A DNA stretch of 56,015 nucleotides from positions 1 to 56,015 of the forward strand of contig CAJMFH010000016.1 in NCBI GenBank assembly GCA_905212635.1, in the 5' to 3' direction. Below, piece after piece: positions 8,009-16,174 of the stretch. A model generated the notes under the pieces. The model saw only the letters and a program-made list of their open reading frames with translations, did no database searches and was not told the DNA's origin. The position numbers were made by a program, and so were the translations under genes. The DNA comes from an uncultured Lachnoclostridium sp. (GTDB lineage: Bacteria > Bacillota > Clostridia > Lachnospirales > Lachnospiraceae). Each line of letters starts with the position of its first letter. Positions within the stretch are counted from its first letter, which is position 1.

Positions 8009-9136
8009 CTAAAAGGTTCCTAATATGCGGAGATTTGCCGATTCTTCTTTCACTCCACGGAGTGCGTTCTGCACAGCCGGCTCATCCAGATTTCCTTCAA
8101 TGTCCACAAAGAATCGATATTCCCAATTTTTTCCTTCAATCGGACGTGACTCCAATTGAAGCATATTCAGGCCGTTGAATAAGAAATGTGACAAGATCCG
8201 GTAAAGTGCACCACATTCATGTGGTACCTCGATACAAAGGGCAATCTTATGGCTGTCCGGAAGGTAGATTGGCTCTTTTCCGATCACAATAAATCTCGTG
8301 CAGTTATTTTTCTCCTGTTGAATACTCTCCTGCAATACTTCCAGTCCGTATTCCTTTGCAGCTCTCTTTGCTGCAATTGCTGCCTGCGTCTTATCGCCAT
8401 CCTCTGCTACTTTCTTAGCTGCGGCGGCAGTATTAGAAAATTCTACCTGAACCATCTGCGGATGTTCTTTCAAAAATCCACTGCATTGCAGCAATCCCTG
8501 TGGATGGGAGTAAACGGTCTTAATATCCTTGATCTGCGTTCCCGGAAGGGCAACGAGACATTGATCGATCTTATTGACATACTGTCCTACGATACTATTC
8601 GAATAATTCAAAAGCAGATCGTAGTTCGCTGTAATCCCACCGGTCGATGAATTTTCAATCGGCAGTACGCCGTACTGCGCCTCTCCTTTTTCTACGGCTT
8701 CCATGACACTTTGAAAGGTTGGATAGCTGATTCCATTGATCTCTTCTCCGAAAAAGTTTTCCATCGCCTGCTGGGTATGTGTCCCCGGCACGCCAAAATA
8801 GCAGACTTTGGTCTGTTCATCTACCGGAAGTTTGTCCACTTTTACAAAATCTGACAATTTTGTCGTCATCGGCAATACGCCATACTGGTATTTGCGGCTG
8901 ATAGACATAATCTGACTAAAAAGTTCCGTGATTGCCCGCTGGTTAAATTCATTGCTGGACATCGATTTGAGATTTTTTAATTTATCGTCTTCTCTCTCTT
9001 TGTCATAGACCGGTTTTCCTGTCTCCAGTTTATATTTTGCCACTTCGCTGGATTCAATCATCCGCTTTTCAAACAATTCCACAATCTGCTTATCAATCGC
9101 ATCAATATGTTCTCTTGAAACTTTTAAATCTATCAC
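8009..9136 (-). CDS. pheA: bifunctional chorismate mutase / prephenate dehydratase
   Basis: The enzyme makes phenylpyruvate from chorismate in phenylalanine synthesis. Domain order is an AroQ-type chorismate mutase (residues 1-90, REHIDAIDKQIVELFEKRM), prephenate dehydratase (about 110-285, GVPGTHTQQA, ENSSTGGI, and NNCTRFIVIG containing the catalytic TRF) and a C-terminal ACT domain with the Phe-binding ESRP motif (LESRPIEG). The start is GTG, whose GTGA overlaps the stop of folBK, so translation is coupled. This makes pheA the last gene of the folate operon. No terminator hairpin is apparent after it. Confidence 0.95.
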   Translation of the reverse strand: MIDLKVSREHIDAIDKQIVELFEKRMIESSEVAKYKLETGKPVYDKEREDDKLKNLKSMSSNEFNQRAITELFSQIMSISRKYQYGVLPMTTKLSDFVKVDKLPVDEQTKVCYFGVPGTHTQQAMENFFGEEINGISYPTFQSVMEAVEKGEAQYGVLPIENSSTGGITANYDLLLNYSNSIVGQYVNKIDQCLVALPGTQIKDIKTVYSHPQGLLQCSGFLKEHPQMVQVEFSNTAAAAKKVAEDGDKTQAAIAAKRAAKEYGLEVLQESIQQEKNNCTRFIVIGKEPIYLPDSHKIALCIEVPHECGALYRILSHFLFNGLNMLQLESRPIEGKNWEYRFFVDIEGNLDEPAVQNALRGVKEESANLRILGTF

Positions 9137-9963
9137 TCGTCCATCTCTCCTTTTTTCAATTCATCATACATCTGCATCACGGTTTTTCCACTGACCGGAT
9201 GACGCAGATACGGCGCAATCTCCTGCAATGGTTCCAATACAAACTCCCGCAGCGGAATTTCTCTGTGTGGTACGATCAGATTTTCTTCCTGAATGATCTC
9301 CTCTCCATAAAAGAGGATGTCGAGATCAATCGTGCGCGGTCCCCAGTGAATCTCCCTCACCCGGTTTCCTTCCTGTTCCAGCCGTTGAAGAAATGCCAGA
9401 AGTTCCTGCGGTTGATACAGTGTCTCAAACGTAAATACCGTATTTAAAAATTTGTCCTGATCCAGATATCCATACGGCTCTGTCTCATATAACGATGCCC
9501 GCTGCAAATAACGACAGTTCTCATCTTTTTCGATTCCTTCAAACGCTGCCAGAAGGTATGCTTTTTTGTCTCCCATATTGGAACCTGCGCCGACGTAGAC
9601 TTTCTCCCATTTTCTGGAAATCGTCACCGAAACGGTATCCAGCGGCAGTAAAATAGGTGCCCACGGCTTTTTCACCGAAATGTCCACCTGTTCCAGACAT
9701 GGATAGGCATGGAGCAAAAGGTCTGCCAGCCTCTCCGCTATCGTTTCCAATAATTGGTATTGATTTTCCTGCATATGCTCATAGATCAAATGTGCCGCTT
9801 CGGCGTAGTTGACCGAGTACGCAAGATCATCGGTCAATCCCGCTTTTTTTGTGTCACAATACATCGTCGCGGACACTAAAAATTTCTGTCCCAGCACATT
9901 TTCTTCTTTTAATACGCCATGATGGCAGTAACACTCTAAGTCTTTTATCTGAATCTGATCCAT
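9133..9963 (-). CDS. folBK: fused dihydroneopterin aldolase / HPPK (FolB-FolK)
   Basis: Two consecutive steps of folate synthesis are fused. Residues 1-117 are dihydroneopterin aldolase (CHHGVLKEENVLGQKF, NYAEAAHLIYEHM, LLETIAERLA). Residues 120-276 are 6-hydroxymethyl-dihydropterin pyrophosphokinase (VGAGSNMGDKKAYL, WGPRTIDLDILFYG, PHREIPLREFVLEPL). The ATG follows the folP stop immediately, with AAGGAAG before it. This bifunctional form is seen in several Firmicutes. The operon order folE-folP-folBK supports a complete pterin branch here. Confidence 0.95.
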   Translation of the reverse strand: MDQIQIKDLECYCHHGVLKEENVLGQKFLVSATMYCDTKKAGLTDDLAYSVNYAEAAHLIYEHMQENQYQLLETIAERLADLLLHAYPCLEQVDISVKKPWAPILLPLDTVSVTISRKWEKVYVGAGSNMGDKKAYLLAAFEGIEKDENCRYLQRASLYETEPYGYLDQDKFLNTVFTFETLYQPQELLAFLQRLEQEGNRVREIHWGPRTIDLDILFYGEEIIQEENLIVPHREIPLREFVLEPLQEIAPYLRHPVSGKTVMQMYDELKKGEMDE

Positions 9964-10797
9964 CTATTCTTCCTTCTCTTTTCCATATAAAATCGCTTCG
10001 GTCATCCGCAAGGCACGGGCATTTGCCTGAACATCATGCACACGAACGAAATCACAGCCTTTCATCGCACCGATCACCGATGTCGCGATCGTACCTTCCT
10101 CACGTTCTGTCACCGGCAGATCTAACGTCAATCCGATCACACTCTTTCTGGATGTTGCAAGAAGCACCGGATATCCCATGTCACACAGCACTTCCAGATG
10201 GTTTATGATGGCAAGATTCTGCTCATAGGTCTTGCCAAATCCTACCCCCGGATCCAGCATGATATTTTCCTTTTTTACCCCATATTTTTCAGCGACAGCC
10301 AAACATTTTTTCAAATCTGCCACTACATCCGGCACAAAATCCTGATAATCCGTATTATCACGGTTGTGCATCAGACAAACCGGCACATCGTACCGGACAG
10401 CAAGTTCTGCCATCTTCTCATCGTACAAAAAGCCCCAGATGTCATTTAACATATCTGCACCGGCTTCCAATGCCGCCTCTGCCACACGGCTTTTATACGT
10501 ATCAATCGAGACAGGAATGTCATATTTTTCTTTGATCTTTTGAATTACAGGCACTACTCTGGCAATCTCCTCGTCCTCGGTAATCTGCTGATGACCGGGT
10601 CTCGTGGATTCACCGCCTACATCGATGAGGTCGGCTCCCTCGCCGATCATTTTCTCCACCTGCGTCATGGCATGCTCCAGTGTATCAAACTTTCCACCGT
10701 CTGAAAAAGAATCCGGTGTCACGTTCAAAATTCCCATAATATATACTTTTTTTCCAAATGCAAATGTCCGGTTACCAATTTTCATATTTCCTGTCAT
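9964..10797 (-). CDS. folP: dihydropteroate synthase
   Basis: DHPS condenses hydroxymethyl-dihydropterin pyrophosphate with p-aminobenzoate and is the sulfonamide target. The first pterin-site motif MGILNVTPDSFSDGG is intact, as are DVGGESTRPG, IDTYKSRVAEAALEAG, ILDPGVGFGKT-like IMLDPGVGFGKT and the C-terminal RVHDV. The start at 10797 is chosen because GAGGAG lies seven bases upstream; an in-frame ATG at 10818 lies within the duplicated segment and has no site. The protein is then 277 residues. Its ribosome binding site lies just outside copy A of the 78-bp duplication. Confidence 0.95.
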   Translation of the reverse strand: MTGNMKIGNRTFAFGKKVYIMGILNVTPDSFSDGGKFDTLEHAMTQVEKMIGEGADLIDVGGESTRPGHQQITEDEEIARVVPVIQKIKEKYDIPVSIDTYKSRVAEAALEAGADMLNDIWGFLYDEKMAELAVRYDVPVCLMHNRDNTDYQDFVPDVVADLKKCLAVAEKYGVKKENIMLDPGVGFGKTYEQNLAIINHLEVLCDMGYPVLLATSRKSVIGLTLDLPVTEREEGTIATSVIGAMKGCDFVRVHDVQANARALRMTEAILYGKEKEE

Positions 10798-10806
10798 TGT
10801 TTTTTC

Positions 10807-10957
10807 TCCTCGTATCATAATTGCCCTCGTATTTCCCCGATGGCACGTCTTCGTAACAGATTAAAGCCGCAGTAACTCTTTTTGTCCTCGTATCATAATT
10901 GCCCCTCATTTTCCTCAGAGGCACGTCTTCATAACAGATTAAAGCCGCAGTAACTCT
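10807..10957. repeat. 78-bp period direct duplication at the folE-folP junction
   Basis: Copy A (10807-10879) and copy B (10885-10957) match at most positions. Each contains, on the minus strand, GAGTTACTGCGGCTTTAA (the last folE codons and stop) and then a stretch ending in ATGATACGAGGA. Copy B is the functional folE end; copy A is a second version placed before folP. The period is exactly 26 codons. Confidence 0.9.
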
Positions 10958-11493
10958 AAGAATTCCTGTTTCCAGCTCTCCTCTTGCTTCGCGCATCCGC
11001 GTGTGCTGAGTGTGATCGTCTTCGACCCCGGCTTCTTGATGCCGCGCATCGTCATACACATATGCTCGGCTTCCACCATAACGATAACACCTTTTGGCGC
11101 AAGAATGTCCATCATCGCATCCGCGATCTGATCGGTCAGCTGCTCCTGAATCTGCGCTCTTCTGGCAAACACTTCGACGGTCCTTGCCAATTTACTAAGT
11201 CCCACCACTTTTCCGTCCGGAATATATCCAATATTCACTTTTCCATAAAATGGAAGAAGATGGTGTTCGCATACCGAATAAAAGGTAATGTCCTTTTCCA
11301 GCACAAGACCTTTCTGCGTGGAAGAAAATGTCTTTTCCAAATGCTCGGCTGCATCTGCCTCATACCCGCCAAATAACTCCTCACACATCTTTGCGATCCG
11401 TTCCGGTGTCTCTAAAAGTCCCTCCCGCTCCGGATCTTCACCAATTCCTTCCAAAAATAACGAAACCGCTTTTTTTATCTTATCTTTATCCAT
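10939..11493 (-). CDS. folE: GTP cyclohydrolase I
   Basis: FolE opens the pterin pathway by converting GTP to 7,8-dihydroneopterin triphosphate. The zinc ligands (SVCEHHLLPF and STRGC) and the motif SKLARTVEVFARRAQIQEQLT are present. The longest frame begins at 11613, but a strong promoter (11531-11559) lies inside that extension. The start is therefore placed at the ATG at 11493, with GGAG 12 bases upstream, giving 184 residues, the usual size. It heads the folE-folP-folBK-pheA operon. The last codons and stop lie in a duplicated 73-base segment. Confidence 0.94.
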   Translation of the reverse strand: MDKDKIKKAVSLFLEGIGEDPEREGLLETPERIAKMCEELFGGYEADAAEHLEKTFSSTQKGLVLEKDITFYSVCEHHLLPFYGKVNIGYIPDGKVVGLSKLARTVEVFARRAQIQEQLTDQIADAMMDILAPKGVIVMVEAEHMCMTMRGIKKPGSKTITLSTRGCAKQEESWKQEFLELLRL

Positions 11494-11530
11494 TCTGTCT
11501 GATATCTCCATTCTAAGCAATGCTAAATGT

Positions 11531-11559
11531 ATTTTACCATGATTTTGTGGGAAGGTCAA
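11531..11559 (-). promoter_or_regulatory. promoter of the folate operon
   Basis: On the minus strand TTGACC (11554-11559), 17 bp, TAAAAT (11531-11536). It lies 38 bases before the chosen folE start and rules out the longer folE frame. Confidence 0.8.
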
Positions 11560-11643
11560 CCTTGCGGAAGTTTTTCCGGACTTGGATAGATGGAGAAATG
11601 TTCTAGTAAACAAACTAAATTTTTAAGAAACAGCGCAATATAA

Positions 11644-11667
11644 AAAGACCATAAAAGAATGGTCTTT
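11644..11667 (-). terminator. terminator of the secreted DUF6273-like protein gene
   Basis: AAAGACCAT / ATGGTCTTT is a 9-bp stem followed on the minus strand by TTTATATT, 43 bases past the stop at 11711. Confidence 0.8.
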
Positions 11668-11710
11668 CTATATAACTGTAAAAATGCAGCTTTCCCTTGC
11701 GGGAACCGGT

Positions 11711-13033
11711 TTATTTCTTTACTTTGACTTTTGTTATTTTACTCCATGCTCCATACGTTTTTTCCGTGCCATTCGTATCGTATGCCCGGACATGGATATA
11801 GTAAATTTTGTTCTTCTTTAACTTCTTAATGGTATACGTTGTCTTTTTGGTAGATACACTGCTTTTCTTCTTAAAATTCTTGTTTGCTGCATATTGCACC
11901 TGATATCCTTTTGCTCCTTTTACTGTGCTCCACGACATCACAATCTTTTTGCCCTTTTTATTCTTTGGCGTTTTCAGCACGACTTTTGAAAGTGCTTTAT
12001 TATCCGGGTTTTTACTTATGTTACCGCCATTGTCCAATACACCCTGTGATGTATCCCCTGAACCCAAAGATGGGGTTCCCGTCGGTGTAGTACTCACTGT
12101 CGGTTCCGATGTTGGTACTATCGTTTGGGTCGGCGTCGCTGACACTATTGCCGGCGATGTCGGTGTCGGTGTTGGTACTACTGCAGATGTTGCCGTCGGC
12201 GTTGGTGCAATTGTTGGCGTTGGGCTCGGCTCACTAACGTCTCCATTCGAACTAACTTTTCCTGCATACTGCCAAAGTGACGTCTCGGAAAGATTCAAAT
12301 GCAAAACCGGACGGACACGTAATTTAAAGTAGACAGCCTCTCCAAATTCACATCCATCACCTTGATGATGCACATCTGCCGCACAATGACCAATATTCGT
12401 ACCCGGTGACCGCAGCCACCAATTCGTTGCTTCGGATCCTGTATCTGTTTTAACTTTATCTGCTACAAGCAATGTATTCTTTACCACTCTCGTATCACTC
12501 GCTTCCAACTGGAATAAGTGATAGAAACCATACGCCGGATTACTGGCTTCTGCGATAGACAGCAGATATACTTTATCGATGGTATCCGGACCACCCTCTG
12601 TACCATATGCCGGGTTGTCATCATTCACAACGGTTGTATCCTTAATCGCAGCCTGTTCTTCTGCGATAAATGCCGTATCTAAAAAAGTGCCGTTTAACCA
12701 CTTTCGAAGAGTGCAGGTCTCCCATGTAACTTGTTTATATTCCTCATTATACGGCTGTACATCCAGATTTTTGTCTGCCAGCAAAAAAGCATCGTCTCCC
12801 TCAACCGACAGAATTCTCCATTTAATCGGCACTTTGAACGTAGTACTGTTTTGGTAATAATTTCCAAAATAAATACAATCCCATGTTGTCACTACACCAT
12901 TCATTGTTGGATTTTGTAATGTGGTGGCAGCTTCCACTTGCGCGGTCTGTCCCAGCGAAACCTGACACAATGAAAAAACCATTATCAAAGTCAATACTCC
13001 TGCCAAAAGACGATTTGTGTTTCTTTTTGTCAT
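11711..13033 (-). CDS. secreted protein with DUF6273-like domain, Pro/Thr linker and Fn3 domain
   Basis: The start at 13033 has AAGGAGG eight bases upstream and opens a signal peptide (RLLAGVLTLIMVFSLCQ). Residues of about 40-265 look like the DUF6273 family, with the typical NWWLRSPG and RVRPVLHLNL motifs. These proteins have a sulfatase-modifying-factor or C-type-lectin-like appearance, but their role is unknown. A linker of about 80 residues is dominated by repeats such as PTPTIAPTPTATSA. The last 90 residues or so resemble a fibronectin type III module (KGAKGYQVQYAANKNF, YYIHVRAYD) rich in lysine. No sortase motif or anchor is seen, so it is either released or bound by charge. Function is not assigned. 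Confidence 0.75.
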   Translation of the reverse strand: MTKRNTNRLLAGVLTLIMVFSLCQVSLGQTAQVEAATTLQNPTMNGVVTTWDCIYFGNYYQNSTTFKVPIKWRILSVEGDDAFLLADKNLDVQPYNEEYKQVTWETCTLRKWLNGTFLDTAFIAEEQAAIKDTTVVNDDNPAYGTEGGPDTIDKVYLLSIAEASNPAYGFYHLFQLEASDTRVVKNTLLVADKVKTDTGSEATNWWLRSPGTNIGHCAADVHHQGDGCEFGEAVYFKLRVRPVLHLNLSETSLWQYAGKVSSNGDVSEPSPTPTIAPTPTATSAVVPTPTPTSPAIVSATPTQTIVPTSEPTVSTTPTGTPSLGSGDTSQGVLDNGGNISKNPDNKALSKVVLKTPKNKKGKKIVMSWSTVKGAKGYQVQYAANKNFKKKSSVSTKKTTYTIKKLKKNKIYYIHVRAYDTNGTEKTYGAWSKITKVKVKK

Positions 13034-13087
13034 AAAGATCCCTCCTTGTATAAATATCATATCCTTTAGCCGCATATTTGTGTTTTA

Positions 13088-13116
13088 ATTTTATTATAGC
13101 TGTCACTATTTGTCAA
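13088..13116 (-). promoter_or_regulatory. promoter of the secreted DUF6273-like gene
   Basis: TTGACA (13111-13116), 17 bp, TAAAAT (13088-13093) on the minus strand, 55 bases before the start codon. Confidence 0.75.
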
Positions 13117-13169
13117 TAGAATGTAATGTTATACAAAGACGTATACGTATTTTTGTTAATAATTCACAC

Positions 13170-13203
13170 TTGTTTTTTGAGTACCTATGTGTATAATAGG
13201 TAC
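13170..13203 (+). promoter_or_regulatory. promoter with palindrome over the -10
   Basis: TTGTTT (13170-13175), 16 bp, TATAAT (13192-13197). A perfect 8-bp inverted repeat, GTACCTAT (13181-13188) and ATAGGTAC (13196-13203), overlaps the -10, as an operator would. It drives the gene at 13260. Confidence 0.6.
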
Positions 13204-13210
13204 TAACATT

Positions 13211-13237
13211 AAGGAGCTATGTATCTAGCTCCTTTTA
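13211..13237 (+). terminator. leader hairpin (attenuator-like) before 13260
   Basis: AAGGAGCTA / TAGCTCCTT forms a 9-bp stem followed by TTTATAA. It lies between the promoter and the ribosome binding site, so it may act as an early terminator or leader structure. Confidence 0.5.
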
Positions 13238-13259
13238 TAATTATCAACAGGAGAATCCT

Positions 13260-13901
13260 ATGGAAGATTTATTTATAAGATGGCAGAAAGCACGTCCGGA
13301 TTACAACAACTTTAACGAGGATGGTATTATTAATAAGGAATGCTGGGAAAGTATGCCTTCCTCTAAAAAAATTCTTTTTATTTTAAAAGAAACAAATGGA
13401 CTTGAAGGCAGTTTAAGCTCGTTCTTAAAGAATGGGGGAAATTCAACCTACTACAGAACATGGAATAACATCGCAAGATGGGCTGAAATCATTATCTCCG
13501 GTACATATTTGGACAAGATCAGCCAACAACAATTACACGATTCTCTCCAAAAAGTTGCAGCAATAAATATAAAAAAGCAGGCTGGCACATCCCGTTCAAA
13601 TCGAAAAACAATATTCGAAGCAGCCGACAAAGACCAGCAGTTTTTACAGGAACAAATCCAAGAAATAGACGCGGAAATAATAATTACCTGTGGTTTTAAT
13701 GTAGTCTCTGCCTGTCTGCATGACCATATATTTAAGGAACCGACGGACAATTGGACAATAAATACCGATACAGGACTTTGGTATTACTATTCAGGTCTCA
13801 TACGCAAAAATAAAAAAACAACCGTAATTAGTATGCCTCATCCGAATCGTGCAGGAAAAAACTACACTTTCAAACTAAAAAGGCTGCTTCAACAGATATA
13901 A
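13260..13901 (+). CDS. hypothetical protein resembling the uracil-DNA glycosylase fold
   Basis: The 213-residue protein starts after CAGGAG. Its layout recalls the UDG superfamily: an early strand ILFILKETNG, a mid segment EIIITCGFNVV where family members have a core strand, and a late MPHPNR like the conserved HP(S/N) loop. No canonical uracil-pocket motif can be confirmed by eye, so catalytic activity is uncertain. It has its own promoter with a candidate operator. Its last 27 bases overlap the convergent gene on the other strand. Both genes look like accessory cargo between folE and the xylan locus. Confidence 0.6.
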   Translation: MEDLFIRWQKARPDYNNFNEDGIINKECWESMPSSKKILFILKETNGLEGSLSSFLKNGGNSTYYRTWNNIARWAEIIISGTYLDKISQQQLHDSLQKVAAINIKKQAGTSRSNRKTIFEAADKDQQFLQEQIQEIDAEIIITCGFNVVSACLHDHIFKEPTDNWTINTDTGLWYYYSGLIRKNKKTTVISMPHPNRAGKNYTFKLKRLLQQI

Positions 13902-14450
13902 GTTTTTATATCTGGACTTATTGGAAATATTTTTATTTTTTTTGATATAGCCGAAGATGTACTGTCCCTTTTTGATTACATCTTTAAGACCATTTCCTGT
14001 GCTTACAACAACAAAATCATCCGCGGTTAATGTTTCTTCCCGCTGCAAATTTTTAATTTTTATCCAAATATTATGCTTACATCCGGTCCATTCCTCAGGA
14101 TATTCACCCTCTTCACAAGGGGCAGTTGTTGGCTGACTATAAGTAACTATCTGTTCAACCTCTGCTACATATGCAATATCGTTATCCACATCATCCTGAT
14201 TCATAGCAAAATACATCTTCAGATGTCCTGCTTCTGCCAAAGCATTGTATTTTTTGGCTTTTTCGTCATTCATACCGCTCTTCAAACTGTTCGTACTATA
14301 CCAGGTATATCCATTTTTAACACAGTTTTGTATATATGTCTCAATGGTTTCATGTCCCCCTAATGTTTTACCGGAGTTGTCCTCAACATATCCTAATTTC
14401 TGAAATAAACAATCATTTTTAGCAGCCAAGTCATTTCTGTCCAATACCAT
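13875..14450 (-). CDS. hypothetical protein, possibly PUA/EVE-like
   Basis: The start at 14450 has GGAGG eight bases upstream; an in-frame GTG at 14459 lies within that site. The 191-residue protein contains SLKSGMNDEKAKKYNALAEA, KMYFAMNQ, YVAEVEQIV and HNIWIKIKNL. The strand pattern and the AYVAEVEQI step recall PUA/EVE-type domains that read modified bases, but the match is weak. Its 3' end overlaps the UDG-like gene tail to tail by 27 bases. No membrane segment or signal peptide is seen. Function is not assigned. Confidence 0.55.
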   Translation of the reverse strand: MVLDRNDLAAKNDCLFQKLGYVEDNSGKTLGGHETIETYIQNCVKNGYTWYSTNSLKSGMNDEKAKKYNALAEAGHLKMYFAMNQDDVDNDIAYVAEVEQIVTYSQPTTAPCEEGEYPEEWTGCKHNIWIKIKNLQREETLTADDFVVVSTGNGLKDVIKKGQYIFGYIKKNKNISNKSRYKNLYLLKQPF

Positions 14451-14490
14451 ATTTCTCACCTCCTCAATACATAAGTTTTCTTTACCATAA

Positions 14491-14528
14491 ACCCCTTCTA
14501 TCCAACTGTATCGTCAGACAAAAGGGGC
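14491..14528 (-). terminator. terminator of the aguA-uxuA-uxuB operon
   Basis: On the minus strand AGCCCCTT pairs with AAGGGGTT, followed by TATGG. It lies a dozen bases past the uxuB stop. The loop is long, so strength is moderate. Confidence 0.55.
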
Positions 14529-14539
14529 TTTTCTATCTC

Positions 14540-16153
14540 TTAATCTACATACTTCTTCAATGTCGCACGCACGGCACCAGGTCCGGCAATAAGTTCAGCA
14601 AACATGCCCTCGATCTTTTCACCAAGTCCTGCTTCGTACAGGTCTACAGCAAAGATAGACGCATCTTTGAGAATTGGAGAAAGTACCGCATGTACATCAG
14701 TAGTTTCACCAAGTTTGACGTCTTTTACATACTGTTTTACTTCATCAAGACGTGGGTCGGAACTCTGCTCAAATGGCTGTCCCTCGTCATTGATTCCCAT
14801 AAGATAACGACACCATCCTGCCAATACCAGTGGAATCAAAGTCAATGACTGTACATCCAAACTGTCGCTTGCGATGTAAGACTTGATCGTCTCGCCAAAA
14901 CGGATTGGAAGTTTTTGGGAAGTATCCGTCACGATACGCTGTGGAGTATCCGGCATAAATGGATTTGGAAGGCGGAGCGTAAGCACTGCGTTCGCAAAAT
15001 CTTTTGGATCAATGATGCCCGGATTTACTACAACCGGCATCCCTTCCTGATAACACATTTTTTCTACAAGAGTAGATAATTCTTTATCTTCCATCTCTCC
15101 ATGGATCGTTGTATGAGAGAGAAGGCATCCGTAAATAGCCAGTGCCGTATGCAGCGGATTCAGACAGGTACAAACCTTCATCTTCTCCACTTTATCTACT
15201 GTCTCGCGGTCGGTAAAGAGAATTCCTGCTTTATCGATCGGCGGTCTTCCATTCGGGAACTTGTCTTCGATAACAAGATAACCGGTCTCCTCGGAGTTTA
15301 CAAATGGTGACGTATACGTATTGCGGTTTGTGATGATCAGATCCGTATCTTCAAAACCGTCTTTTTCAAGCATTTTCTTGACATTTTCATCCGGACGCGG
15401 CGTGATCTTGTCGATCATCGACCATGGGAACGATACCTGATTCTCGTCATTCATGTAATCTGCAAATTCCTTTTCGACAATTCCATTTTTTACCCAGGCA
15501 TCGACAAATGCCATAACACCGGCTTTCAATTTATCTCCATTGTGGGAGCAGTTGTCCATACTGGAAAGAGCGATCGGCGCTTTACATGTCTTGAAGCGGC
15601 GGTAACACAATGCTGCCACACGTCCCATCAGATGCTGCTGATTTTCCGGCTGATCATTAAATCCGCTTTCTACAACGGAAAGAAGATCTCCCTTTCCATC
15701 GTAAATGCTGTATCCTTTTTCTGTAATAGTAAAACTTGCCATCTGCAAGGAAGGATTTTCAAAAATCTCGAACAATCTTGCAAAATCTTCCGGTGCAGCC
15801 TGATCTGCCACCAGTGCTTCCACAACACTTCCTACAATTTTCTTTTCGATTGTTCCATTGGCTTTCAAAACAACGGAAAGGCTCAGACAGTCGTATGGTT
15901 TGTAAGCTTTGCTGATGATCTCATGGTCAAAACTCTCTGCCACGACAATTCCGCGGTCATACTCGCCCTGATTCAATACACGCTGAAGAATTTCAGCCGG
16001 AAAAGCACGGAATATATTTCCAGCTCCAAAATGAACCCAGGTAGGTGCCTCTTTGGTTTTCTGCTTTACGGCCTCACGGTCATATTTAAGAACTTCGTAT
16101 CCTTTTTCTTCCCATACAGGAGAAACTTCTTTTTGTAAATCTGTCAGTTTCAT
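14540..16153 (-). CDS. uxuB: fructuronate reductase / mannitol dehydrogenase family
   Basis: The enzyme belongs to the polyol-specific long-chain dehydrogenase family and here most likely interconverts D-fructuronate and D-mannonate with NAD(H). The Rossmann motif VHFGAGNIFRAF is near residue 40. The family core SSMDNCSHNG and the catalytic-lysine region DKITPRP follow, and NPLHTALAIYGCLL is typical of the C-terminal domain. At 537 residues it has the UxuB size. It sits 21 bases after uxuA, its pathway partner, which favours fructuronate over mannitol as substrate. It is the last gene of the glucuronate operon. Confidence 0.92.
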   Translation of the reverse strand: MKLTDLQKEVSPVWEEKGYEVLKYDREAVKQKTKEAPTWVHFGAGNIFRAFPAEILQRVLNQGEYDRGIVVAESFDHEIISKAYKPYDCLSLSVVLKANGTIEKKIVGSVVEALVADQAAPEDFARLFEIFENPSLQMASFTITEKGYSIYDGKGDLLSVVESGFNDQPENQQHLMGRVAALCYRRFKTCKAPIALSSMDNCSHNGDKLKAGVMAFVDAWVKNGIVEKEFADYMNDENQVSFPWSMIDKITPRPDENVKKMLEKDGFEDTDLIITNRNTYTSPFVNSEETGYLVIEDKFPNGRPPIDKAGILFTDRETVDKVEKMKVCTCLNPLHTALAIYGCLLSHTTIHGEMEDKELSTLVEKMCYQEGMPVVVNPGIIDPKDFANAVLTLRLPNPFMPDTPQRIVTDTSQKLPIRFGETIKSYIASDSLDVQSLTLIPLVLAGWCRYLMGINDEGQPFEQSSDPRLDEVKQYVKDVKLGETTDVHAVLSPILKDASIFAVDLYEAGLGEKIEGMFAELIAGPGAVRATLKKYVD

Positions 16154-16174
16154 GATTTCGATTCCTTTCCTGTC

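Noticed and set aside
10772..11059. 95-codon minus-strand frame with two 26-residue repeats across the folE/folP junction
   Set aside because: The repeat in the translation is a by-product of the 78-bp duplication. The frame overlaps folE out of frame and has no good ribosome binding site.
11494..11613. N-terminal extension of GTP cyclohydrolase I
   Set aside because: The 40 extra codons include the -35 and -10 elements of the operon promoter and have no ribosome binding site.
13219..13278. 19-codon leader peptide before the UDG-like gene
   Set aside because: The AAGGAG stands only two bases from the ATG, too close for efficient initiation. The sequence is better explained as a hairpin.
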